From Flavobacterium sp. ALJ2 (GTDB lineage Bacteria > Bacteroidota > Bacteroidia > Flavobacteriales > Flavobacteriaceae), in NCBI RefSeq assembly GCF_015594725.1, contig NZ_JADNRC010000012.1:62001-126000 (forward strand): a stretch of 64,000 nt of DNA, written 5' to 3'. Shown here piece after piece: positions 1 to 7,916 of this stretch. Made by a program: the position numbers and the translations under genes. The notes below the pieces were generated by a model. The model saw only the letters and a list, made by a program, of their open reading frames with translations, did no database searches and was not told the origin of the DNA. Position 1 is the stretch's first letter. Every line of letters begins with the position of its first letter.

Positions 1-72
1 CGTGTTGTGATTTGTTGATAATATTAATCGTCATTTTTATATTTTTAAAGCTAATTGTAAATCTTAAAATTG

Positions 73-1533
73 TTATTTTTTACTAAGTATTCCTTTTATC
101 GTATCCTTTTCATTATGGTAAACGAAATAAATAAACAGAAGAAATAAAGGAATACCCACAAAGTAGTTTTCTCTGAATCCATAAAAAGAAATAATCGAGA
201 ATACAATCGAAATCCCTAAATAGGATCCTATTTTTTTCATGTCGTAAGGTATTGGATAATACTTGTTTCCTAAAACATAGGAAATAAGCATCATGCTTCC
301 GTATGCTGAAATCGTTGCAATTGCCGATCCGTAGTAACTGTACTTTGGAATCAATAGATAGTTTAGAACTAAAGTCAATATTGCTCCAACTATCGATATA
401 TAAGCGCCGATTCTAGTTTTATCAGTTAGCTTATACCAAACCGACAAATTATTGTAAATGCCTAAGAAAAAGTTAGCCAGAATGATTAATGGAACCACTT
501 TCATCGCTTCCCAATATGCTTTGTTTTCTAATAGAAGTAATTTTAAAATATCCGCAAAAACAATTACCCCCAACAAAATCAAAGATCCTAGAATCACAAA
601 ATACTTTGTAATTACGGCATACGTTTGAGGTGCATTTTCATTTTTGGCATGACTAAAAAAGAAAGGCTCTATTCCTAATCTAAATGCTGTGGCAAACAAC
701 ACCATAAACAATCCCAATTTGTAACAGGCGGAATAAGCTCCAACCTCTGACTTTGCAATATTTTCTGGTAATAAATAACCCAATAATATTTTGTCAAAAT
801 GCTCATTAACTGCAAAAGCAAGTCCTGCTACCAAAATTGGCAACCCGTACTTCATCATTTTTTTCCAGAGTACTGGGTCAAATTTTCGTCCAAGCGAAAG
901 ATAATTTGGAGATAATACTATAAAAGTTGCTAAACTCGCAAGCAGGTTCGCAATAAAAATATAAGCTATTTGGAAATTTTCAACATATAAATTATCCCAA
1001 ACTGAGTTAGGATTTTCTGCTGCAAGAGTCGGTAAGTAAATCAAGAAGAAAATATTCAGAACAAGATTCACTATTACATTTCCGATTTTTATTGCTGCAT
1101 AAACCATTGGACGCTGATTGGCACGAAGTTTAGAAAATGGTACTAAAACCAATGCATCCAAAACTAAAATCCAAACAGAATAGGTAACAAACTGTACATC
1201 GACTTCAGCAAGTGTTGCGAGTGTGTTTCTAAAAATTAATGCCGCAAAAAGAAAAATAATTGAGGACCAAAATATAGAAATTGTAGAAGTTGCTATTACA
1301 TTTTTCTTATCCGGTTCAGAATTATAAAATCTAAAAAAGGCTGTTTCCATTCCGTAAGAAAGAACTACATTAAAGAAAACCATCCACGACAGCACAATAG
1401 AAACTTCTCCGTATTCGGCAGTTGGCAAAATACCCGTGTAGAGTCGTACTAATAAAAAACTAAGCATTCGTGGCAGTACAGTTGCAAGCCCGTAAATAGC
1501 TGTCTGTTTAAAAAGATTTTTATATAATCCCAA
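73..1533 (-). CDS. Polysaccharide flippase, Wzx/MATE-like (MOP superfamily)
   Basis: Predicted inner-membrane flippase that would move lipid-linked sugar repeat units (O antigen or capsule) to the periplasmic face. The 486-residue product is almost entirely hydrophobic, with roughly 12-14 membrane segments and short loops. It has the amphipathic N-terminus and 'GMETAFFRFY' loop common in Bacteroidota RfbX/Wzx proteins, and its length is normal for the family. The gene is monocistronic here, separated from the GNAT gene by about 100 bp. The other polysaccharide genes of this window lie 38 kb away (39-42 kb), so the pathway link is inferred only. MATE drug exporters are a less likely alternative. 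Confidence 0.85.
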   Translation of the reverse strand: MGLYKNLFKQTAIYGLATVLPRMLSFLLVRLYTGILPTAEYGEVSIVLSWMVFFNVVLSYGMETAFFRFYNSEPDKKNVIATSTISIFWSSIIFLFAALIFRNTLATLAEVDVQFVTYSVWILVLDALVLVPFSKLRANQRPMVYAAIKIGNVIVNLVLNIFFLIYLPTLAAENPNSVWDNLYVENFQIAYIFIANLLASLATFIVLSPNYLSLGRKFDPVLWKKMMKYGLPILVAGLAFAVNEHFDKILLGYLLPENIAKSEVGAYSACYKLGLFMVLFATAFRLGIEPFFFSHAKNENAPQTYAVITKYFVILGSLILLGVIVFADILKLLLLENKAYWEAMKVVPLIILANFFLGIYNNLSVWYKLTDKTRIGAYISIVGAILTLVLNYLLIPKYSYYGSAIATISAYGSMMLISYVLGNKYYPIPYDMKKIGSYLGISIVFSIISFYGFRENYFVGIPLFLLFIYFVYHNEKDTIKGILSKK

Positions 1534-1633
1534 AATAATTGTAGTGATAAAATTTATAAAACAAAAATAACCAATTCTTTGGTTTAATATCGTTTTTGTT
1601 GATTCAATAAGAAAATGTTATGATAATTTTATA

Positions 1634-2077
1634 TTAAGTCAACTTATTTTCATCTAAGATTTTCACAAAATGAAACCCCTTTGGGCCATATCCTTGATTA
1701 TAATAGAACCGATGGGCTGCAAAGTTAGCTGTAAATGCATCTAAAACAATATTAGAACATCCCAAATCAAGTGCTTTTTTCTCAATATAATCTGTCAATA
1801 ATTTCCCAATTCCTTTTGAACGATGATCAGGATGCACAACAAAATTATCAATCTCAAGATATTTTCCCGACCACAATTTTGTAGAAGACCAGCAACCCGT
1901 AATTCCTAAACAAACATCGTTTTCAAAAACAGCAATTTGAGTATAATTATGAGGAACCATTTCCGAAAGATATTGTTCGTATTTATCCAAACCCAAATTA
2001 GGATATAAATACTGCATGGTATCAATTTGAGCAACCATTTCGGCAATTGTAGTAAGTTCTTTGATTATAAATTGCAT
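1634..2077 (-). CDS. GNAT family N-acetyltransferase
   Basis: Small acyl-CoA-dependent N-acetyltransferase of about 147 residues. The acetyl-CoA-binding signature is visible as 'HPDHRSKGIGKLL' (R/QxxGxG/A) mid-protein, followed by the conserved beta-strand and 'AAHRFYYNQGY' motif typical of GNAT folds. I chose the internal start MQFIIKEL because the 11 residues upstream of it are hydrophobic and unlike GNAT N-termini. It is the last gene of the minus-strand run that includes the lanthipeptide modification genes, 64 bp downstream of the small LanB protein. It could be a tailoring enzyme for that product or an unrelated neighbour; the substrate cannot be told from sequence. Confidence 0.85.
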   Translation of the reverse strand: MQFIIKELTTIAEMVAQIDTMQYLYPNLGLDKYEQYLSEMVPHNYTQIAVFENDVCLGITGCWSSTKLWSGKYLEIDNFVVHPDHRSKGIGKLLTDYIEKKALDLGCSNIVLDAFTANFAAHRFYYNQGYGPKGFHFVKILDENKLT

Positions 2078-2141
2078 AATACTATAAAAATAGAACCCAA
2101 AATTAATCAAAAAAACCGATTAATACTTAAGGTTGTTCTAT

Positions 2142-3008
2142 TCAGAACTCAATTGGGGCTGATTGTTGATGGGCTATTGTTTTATAATACCGATATAAAT
2201 GATCGTAAATGAGTAGTTCATACATTCTTTGTTTTGATGTATATTGCCTATTTACCATCATATGTATGTGACTCATTAAAAAACTGGATAAAGAAATTTG
2301 TAAATTTTCTTTGATTCGTAAAGTCACTTTGTCTATTTGGGTTTGTTTTTCTTGTATTAATTCAAATACTTCAGGATAATCATTTTTAGTTTTACCAGAC
2401 AGAAATCGATTTATTTCAGGAAACAACTCTCGATACTGTTTATCCATTTCTTTTTTAAGAGTCTTATCTGCTTTAAACTCTTCTTTAAAGGATAATTGTA
2501 ACTCATCCATTAGCTTTAATTTATTTGCATTTGATAAATGAAATGAATTTAAAAAATTATCAATCGCACAGAAACTAAAAAACAATTGCATTTCGTTAGT
2601 TACAAACTCCGATTTTAAGATCAAATATTTTAAGACCATTTCACTATCGTGCCAGAAAATAAATTCAGAATCAATCATTGTGTTCTGTCCGTATCTTTCT
2701 ATTTCTCTTTTATAAGTATCTGTTTGTACTTTCCAAATACTATTTTGCTCAAGTAATTGATTCAAAACAGGATAAAATAGTGCTATTATCTGAGCTAATT
2801 TATTTGGCGAATCGATCAAGAAACGAATTCTTAAATGTTCATCTGAATCTTTATATCGTATAAAAAACCATTCGCTTATTAAATTTCTCTCCTTTAATAG
2901 AAAAATAATAGGATATAATTTTTCTATTAAAACAATATCTGCCGTTTTAACTCCTGTATATATTTTATAATACAACCATTCACTCCCTAAACAAAAATCT
3001 CTTTTCAT
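2142..3008 (-). CDS. Thiopeptide-type bacteriocin biosynthesis protein (small LanB, elimination domain)
   Basis: 288-residue protein of the SpaB C-terminal / 'thiopeptide-type bacteriocin biosynthesis' family, the domain that eliminates glutamate from glutamylated Ser/Thr to give dehydroamino acids. Visible family features are the N-terminal 'SEWLYYKIYTG' strand, 'WFFIRYKDSDEHLRIRF' (the 'fiRY.d...HlRlRf' signature), 'YKREIERYG' and 'FWHDSE' (compare 'YEpEieRYGG...aE.iFhaDS'), and a C-terminal 'SHIHMMVNR' close to the usual 'lHMh.NRl'. It lies 2 bp from the end of the upstream lanB gene. In classic LanB these two domains form one polypeptide; here they are two genes, a split arrangement known from other Bacteroidota lanthipeptide loci. 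Confidence 0.9.
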   Translation of the reverse strand: MKRDFCLGSEWLYYKIYTGVKTADIVLIEKLYPIIFLLKERNLISEWFFIRYKDSDEHLRIRFLIDSPNKLAQIIALFYPVLNQLLEQNSIWKVQTDTYKREIERYGQNTMIDSEFIFWHDSEMVLKYLILKSEFVTNEMQLFFSFCAIDNFLNSFHLSNANKLKLMDELQLSFKEEFKADKTLKKEMDKQYRELFPEINRFLSGKTKNDYPEVFELIQEKQTQIDKVTLRIKENLQISLSSFLMSHIHMMVNRQYTSKQRMYELLIYDHLYRYYKTIAHQQSAPIEF

Positions 3009-3010
3009 TT

Positions 3011-5212
3011 TTATGTTTGTTCTTTATAGAATGATAAAATAAATTGGTTGGTAAATCCTTCTCCATTGACGTCTTTAACAATAGAATCACCGGAAAACAA
3101 AAACTCTTCTAATATAATTTTAGGATAGTTTTGAACTGATTTTAAAAACATTTGAATACCTATTTCTTTTTCTAAATCAAGTAAAAGTGTATTATCAAAT
3201 TTGACCCAATTTACAAATCGAGGTATATCCCTCTCGTTTTTCCAAATCGTAAAGGCTTCAAATACTCTATTAGCATCTATTTTTAAAAACTGATTTATTT
3301 CATTTTTACTCACCATCCATCTCGCTTTCGAAAGAATAACATCTTTGTATAGTACTCTTGGAAAGAAATTATAATGTAAATCTAAAACACCCCAATTAAA
3401 ACTATAAATAGGTTTTATATCCTGTGATTGCAAATCACATAAAAAATGATAAATAGGCAATGATTTATTAGAATAATCATGGGCATTAGATAAACAAGGA
3501 ATAACTTCCTTATTGTATTTTTTAGATCGTAAAAAAATCTTGTTTTCTTTTACAGCAATCATCAAATCATTTAAATCGATTGTTTTCTCTTCAGAAGTAC
3601 CTGGAATAGAAAGATAGGCGATTTCATATTCTCTTAAAACGGGTCTTCGTAATATATTCCCCGTTCTTGATTCTGGAATATGTACCACTTCTGCCAAAAT
3701 TTTATCCGGATGATTGACTCTTTCTTTTTCAATAATTTCTTTTGTCAAATTATGAATACCACTGTTGCCAATACAAAAACGCCCTAATAATTTTGCAGCA
3801 CTAACATTGCCAGAAGATTCAATACTAATTACTTCATTTTTAAAAAGTTCAATCATTACCGAAAACGTAGCCGGAGCTTTACCCCAACTGGCATCAAAAT
3901 CAGGGAAATCTTGTTCCGAAAGCAAAATACTTTTCTCTTTATTCAAAATACATGCTTGTATCTTTTTCTCTATGATATAATCATAAGCACTCCAAGACTG
4001 ATTTTCTGTTTTGGATGTTGAATTTTGAAAAGTAAACCGTTCTAGTATTTCATGCACATCGTTCATTTCAGAATGCTGAAGATAGCCAATACCAGTTTCT
4101 GTATCCAAAACTGTCGTTAAAGGCATTTCTCTGGATTCATATCTTTGAGTAAATGCTTTTATAAAATGAGTCTGATTTATAAATTCTTTTTTGCTTTGAA
4201 TTCCATTTAAAAACCGAATCGCTTGTAGTACCTTTTTTGGAATCTTTTCGCTTAATACATTTACATCTGTAGTTGTATTTAAATCGGTTTGAAAAAGATG
4301 TTTTTCATCATAAGGCAAATCTATTTTTTGAATTACCCTCTTTATTTCTGTATAACTGTCTTCAGAAGGAATTAGACTTTTATCTAATTGTAAGAGCTTC
4401 TTTTTAATAATTTGCAGTTGTTTATACTCCTCTTGTAATTCGGGAATGGTATTAAAAATAGTAAATACACTATCCCACTCCTCTTTACCCGTAAGTGTTC
4501 CATCTATTTCACTTACAAGAAACTGAAAATCGATTAATTGATAAATAAAACCCAATGCCCCTTCTTTTTCGGAAGAATCATCAATAAGAACTAATACCAT
4601 TTCATCAACAGTCATTCCTTGTTTTGCATGAAGCAATACCATTTCTAAAAGTGCTGTTTTTCTTAGTGCCGAAATACTATGTTCCCTCTTCGTTTTTACA
4701 TATTTATATTCTACATAACGATAGAAATCGCCAAGAGCATAAACTGAAGTATTAGGATAATATATAAGATGATTTCTAATTTCTTTTCGTTTCCCAAATT
4801 CTTGTAACATTCCTAACCAAAACTGCCTGTCAAATTGCGTAAAACGAGTAAAACTAGCAGGCGATTTAAGAATACTATTTGTTTCTGAATCTATTTTTCC
4901 TGTAGTACAACCTGCAAACAACCCAAAAGGAGTACAGCGTGCAGCCATTCTGGCAATATATTTTAGCAAAGCAATCTCTAAACCGCTTTCTTTTTTATCT
5001 GATAAACTAGAAGCATCTTTTTTCCATTTATCTAAAGCAGATACCAATTCGGGAGAAGCAATATAAATTGCCTCCCGAACCAAAGGATTTTCAAACGTTT
5101 CTAATACTTTTTCCTGAGAATAATTTTCAACTAATTGTAAATAAAAAGATAAAGGAAATAAAGGCGTTCTTAAAATGTATTGGGAAAAACATTGAACTTT
5201 ATAGGTGTTCAT
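3011..5212 (-). CDS. Class I lantibiotic dehydratase, glutamylation protein (LanB N-terminal type)
   Basis: 733-residue LanB-type dehydratase. In this family the protein uses glutamyl-tRNA(Glu) to glutamylate Ser and Thr side chains of a leader-bound precursor peptide. The strongest signature is 'ARMAARCTPFGLFAGC' around residues 88-102 (family pattern R.a.R.TPFGlFaG). An N-terminal 'YILRTPLFPLSFY' and a long C-terminal 'RFCIGNSGIHNL...RPVLREYEIAYLS' stretch also fit. It lacks the C-terminal elimination domain, which is encoded by the next gene 2 bp downstream. It sits 18 bp downstream of the S9 peptidase in one minus-strand operon headed by the precursor at 7604-7771. No LanC cyclase is encoded nearby. 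Confidence 0.92.
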   Translation of the reverse strand: MNTYKVQCFSQYILRTPLFPLSFYLQLVENYSQEKVLETFENPLVREAIYIASPELVSALDKWKKDASSLSDKKESGLEIALLKYIARMAARCTPFGLFAGCTTGKIDSETNSILKSPASFTRFTQFDRQFWLGMLQEFGKRKEIRNHLIYYPNTSVYALGDFYRYVEYKYVKTKREHSISALRKTALLEMVLLHAKQGMTVDEMVLVLIDDSSEKEGALGFIYQLIDFQFLVSEIDGTLTGKEEWDSVFTIFNTIPELQEEYKQLQIIKKKLLQLDKSLIPSEDSYTEIKRVIQKIDLPYDEKHLFQTDLNTTTDVNVLSEKIPKKVLQAIRFLNGIQSKKEFINQTHFIKAFTQRYESREMPLTTVLDTETGIGYLQHSEMNDVHEILERFTFQNSTSKTENQSWSAYDYIIEKKIQACILNKEKSILLSEQDFPDFDASWGKAPATFSVMIELFKNEVISIESSGNVSAAKLLGRFCIGNSGIHNLTKEIIEKERVNHPDKILAEVVHIPESRTGNILRRPVLREYEIAYLSIPGTSEEKTIDLNDLMIAVKENKIFLRSKKYNKEVIPCLSNAHDYSNKSLPIYHFLCDLQSQDIKPIYSFNWGVLDLHYNFFPRVLYKDVILSKARWMVSKNEINQFLKIDANRVFEAFTIWKNERDIPRFVNWVKFDNTLLLDLEKEIGIQMFLKSVQNYPKIILEEFLFSGDSIVKDVNGEGFTNQFILSFYKEQT

Positions 5213-5230
5213 TATTTCGATATAAATGCA

Positions 5231-7399
5231 TTATTTCTTCTTTACCTTATAATCGGGATGACCTAGTTGCCAATAAAAAAAGGCATAAGAATCGGCAAGT
5301 TTATTATACAACTTGTCATAAGTCACATCTCCACCATGACCATTTTCCATACCTACATTTAAAAATATAGGGTTATCGCCTGAATTATTCGCTTGAAGTT
5401 TAGCCGCAAACTTCGCAGGAAGCCAAGCAATTACACGTGGATCATTCATACCCGCAGTTATCAAAGTCGCAGGATATTTTATTCCTTTCTTTATATGATG
5501 AAATGCATCCATTTCTAGCAATGCTTTAAACTCTTCTTCATTTTCAACAGTTCCAAATTCTTTTGTATTATTTGGTCCGTTGGGTGCAATTTCAGCACGA
5601 ACTGCATTTATCGATCCTACCTCAATAATTGTAGCTTTAAATAAATCTGGTCTTTCTGTAATCGCTCTCCCTACCAAGATACCACCAGCACTTGCTCCTT
5701 CTACCCCCAAATATTCGGGAGAGGTATATTTTTCCTTGATTAAAAACTCTGCACTCGAAATAAAATCTTTCCATGTGTTTGGTTTTGTTTTCTTAAAACC
5801 GCCTTTATGCCATGCATCTCCTTTTTCTCCACCACCTCGTACATGCGTATGCACCAAAATACCTCCATCTAAAACCCATAATAGGCTATATGGATTAAAA
5901 TAAGCATCGTTTGAACTGCCATACGCACCATATCCATCCATGATTACTCTATTTTTACCATTTTTATCCAATCCCTTTTTGTGAATAATGGTTAGTGGTA
6001 AATCTAAGCCGTCATGTGCTTTTATTTCTATTTCTTCTACCACTATATCTTCATATTCGAAATAATCTGGCTGTTCACGATAATCTTCCGGTTTTAATGT
6101 ATCCGTTTTAATATCGTACTTATATCTTTTTCTATTTTGAGTCCATCCTGAACAAGAAATCCAAATATCCGATACATTTTCACTTATTGTTTGCATGTAA
6201 ATTTTACCAGAAGGTGTTGGTAAAACTATTTTCTTATAATTCCGTCCGTTATAAAAATAAAAATTGGCAACCACTCCATTTTTTACTGTTGTAAAGAAAA
6301 ATCCATCTTTTGTTTTTACAACATCATCTATTATTTCATCTTTTATTTGTTGAACAGCAACTTCAGGGGTTGAGAAATTTGGACAATCAAGGGATGTTTT
6401 GCATAGCTGACTTTTATTGTTTTTTTCTGAAATAAAAATCACATCATTTCCATCAATTATAAAATTTTTTACTTTTTCTTCTTTTTTAAAAAAAGATTTC
6501 CAAATCACTTTATCATTGTAAACATCATTCACATTTGCATAATAATAATCATCATAGTTAGTAACCCCACCAACTCGTCCAAATATATAATTACTAAATT
6601 TTTGAGGAATTCTTACAATAGGAAAATCTTCCTTATTTAATTTTATTTCAGGATTATTTGCTATCGAAAAAATGTCTTTTATAGTATTCCGGTTACTTCC
6701 TATTTTATAAACAACAGATTGTGTATTCATGATGAAATCATTAGACTTTATGTCAATATTAGGAATATGAACATAAACAATTCCTGAGTTATCAGGCAAC
6801 CAACTTATTCCTCCTATTCCACTTGGCCAAGTATTGGTAATAATTTCTGGTAGCATTTTATTTTTTACTACATCATAAATTATAATTTCTGCAATTTCTT
6901 TTCCTCCTTCGGTAATTGCAATAGCTACTTTAGAACCGTCTTTGGCAGGTTTATAATAACTTATTAAATATTTTTTATTATTCTCTGGTTTAAAATCCTT
7001 GGGGTCAAAAAGTAATTGTTCCTTACCATTAAGTCCTTTTTTACAGTATAATTTTCGATAGGTTTCGTCATTACGCGTTTTAGTATAAAAATTAGTGCCA
7101 TCTATAGTTGTATTTATGGCACCATAAAAAAATTCCGTTTTCTTATCTATGTTTAGCATTCGATTTAAGAATTCATTTCTTTTAGATATACTTTTTAAAG
7201 TTGCTTCAGTATAAATAGTTTGGTTTTTCATCCAATCCATAACAGCAGGGGCTTCTAAATTTTCTAAATTTCTGTACTCGTCAACAACTTCAATTCCATG
7301 ATATACATCGGTTACTGGAAATGATGGGGCCAATGCAGGAGATTGAGCAGATATAATTCCAGAAAAGCTAATGGCTAGTAATGTTATGATTTTTTTCAA
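5231..7399 (-). CDS. Prolyl oligopeptidase family serine peptidase (S9), exported
   Basis: 722-residue S9A peptidase with an N-terminal signal peptide (MKKIITLLAISFSGIISAQS), so it should act in the periplasm. The N-terminal half is a beta-propeller; the C-terminal half is an alpha/beta hydrolase with nucleophile Ser570 in 'EGASAGG', Asp653 in 'AGMNDPRV' and His688 in 'ENGHGGD', so the triad is intact. 'YGAYGSSNDAYFNP' and 'VRGGGEKGD' are classic POP motifs. It lies between the lanthipeptide precursor and lanB in the same operon. I infer it may trim the exported peptide or remove its leader, although dedicated LanP proteases are usually subtilisins. A general peptide-scavenging role is the alternative. 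Confidence 0.92.
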   Translation of the reverse strand: MKKIITLLAISFSGIISAQSPALAPSFPVTDVYHGIEVVDEYRNLENLEAPAVMDWMKNQTIYTEATLKSISKRNEFLNRMLNIDKKTEFFYGAINTTIDGTNFYTKTRNDETYRKLYCKKGLNGKEQLLFDPKDFKPENNKKYLISYYKPAKDGSKVAIAITEGGKEIAEIIIYDVVKNKMLPEIITNTWPSGIGGISWLPDNSGIVYVHIPNIDIKSNDFIMNTQSVVYKIGSNRNTIKDIFSIANNPEIKLNKEDFPIVRIPQKFSNYIFGRVGGVTNYDDYYYANVNDVYNDKVIWKSFFKKEEKVKNFIIDGNDVIFISEKNNKSQLCKTSLDCPNFSTPEVAVQQIKDEIIDDVVKTKDGFFFTTVKNGVVANFYFYNGRNYKKIVLPTPSGKIYMQTISENVSDIWISCSGWTQNRKRYKYDIKTDTLKPEDYREQPDYFEYEDIVVEEIEIKAHDGLDLPLTIIHKKGLDKNGKNRVIMDGYGAYGSSNDAYFNPYSLLWVLDGGILVHTHVRGGGEKGDAWHKGGFKKTKPNTWKDFISSAEFLIKEKYTSPEYLGVEGASAGGILVGRAITERPDLFKATIIEVGSINAVRAEIAPNGPNNTKEFGTVENEEEFKALLEMDAFHHIKKGIKYPATLITAGMNDPRVIAWLPAKFAAKLQANNSGDNPIFLNVGMENGHGGDVTYDKLYNKLADSYAFFYWQLGHPDYKVKKK

Positions 7400-7431
7400 T
7401 TTATTTATACTTAATGTTATAATGTTTTTTA

Positions 7432-7545
7432 TTATCGTTTCTTCTTACTCACTTTTTCTGCTAATTGCATCGCATCATAAACATTTAATACTTTACCCGA
7501 TTTGGACAATTCCGAAAAAGGAACTTTTTTATCTTTTGTTATTAT
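7432..7545 (-). pseudogene. Start-less ORF fragment between lanthipeptide precursor and S9 peptidase
   Basis: An open stretch of 37 codons that reads like real coding sequence ('VPFSELSKSGKVLNVYDAMQLAE', then a basic tail SKKKR and TAA). It has no ATG, GTG or TTG start after the preceding in-frame TAA; the only Met is 12 codons from the end. I read it as the C-terminal remnant of a gene whose 5' part was deleted, perhaps when the precursor came to lie next to the peptidase gene. I do not recognise the family. Chance is possible at this length. Confidence 0.35.
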
Positions 7546-7603
7546 TTACCCTAATCAAAATATTATATCTCAGAAAAACTGGTTGTATATAAATGACTTT
7601 ATT

Positions 7604-7771
7604 CTATTTACAATATTCTGACGAATCTTTAAGTTTACCAAGAGTACCCGTCTCTTCTTTTGAACCATTTCCACCACCTCCTTTAATTACATGTAAATTT
7701 TTTAATTTTGCTACTTTAAATCTTTCTAAATCAAATTTATTGATTCCTTTTTTTTCACTTTTGGTTTTCAT
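7604..7771 (-). CDS. Class I lanthipeptide precursor, 55 residues, one Cys
   Basis: Short gene found by reading the minus strand. The leader (about residues 1-30) is charged and contains 'FDLERFKVAKLKNLHVIKGG', which matches the Bacteroidota class I lanthipeptide leader pattern (K.d...f.iakL.nl..ikGGG). After a GGGG run (31-34) the core has Ser37, Thr41, Thr43, Ser50, Ser51 and a single Cys54 in 'DSSEYCK'. With one Cys, at most one lanthionine can form; Ser50 or Ser51 would be a close partner and Thr41 or Thr43 a longer-range one. It heads the operon containing the S9 peptidase and split LanB, and has a -7 box 31 bp upstream. The product may also keep unbridged dehydro residues. No previous product is recognised. 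Confidence 0.8.
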   Translation of the reverse strand: MKTKSEKKGINKFDLERFKVAKLKNLHVIKGGGGNGSKEETGTLGKLKDSSEYCK

Positions 7772-7801
7772 CTCTGTAAATTTTACTTATTATTATACTT
7801 A

Positions 7802-7873
7802 CAAATATAGAATGGTTCTCTTATAAAACTACTAAACAATCACCTGATGTATATCGGAATTCAGGAATTCCGA
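7802..7873 (-). promoter_or_regulatory. Promoter and palindromic operator of the lanthipeptide operon
   Basis: On the minus strand, TATATTTG (7802-7809) fits the Bacteroidota -7 box TAnnTTTG and lies 31 bp upstream of the precursor ATG. I see no good TTG -33 box at the usual spacing, which suggests an activated promoter. Upstream, at 7854-7873, is a perfect palindrome with 9-bp arms TCGGAATTC and GAATTCCGA and a 2-bp spacer. It has the same form as the operators at 9775, 11814 and 14489. From the operator core to the -7 box there are 44 bp here against 34 bp at 9777-9796, exactly one helical turn more. It also lies just 3' of the regulator gene, but no T-run follows, so a terminator role is unlikely. 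Confidence 0.5.
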
Positions 7874-7916
7874 GTTACCAGATTCATTTGAGAATCTCAA
7901 ACTAAGTCCTTTATTA

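Noticed and set aside
7371..7826. Two plus-strand ORFs opposite the lanthipeptide precursor
   Set aside because: Low-complexity translations with no motif, while the minus strand carries a clear precursor and promoter.
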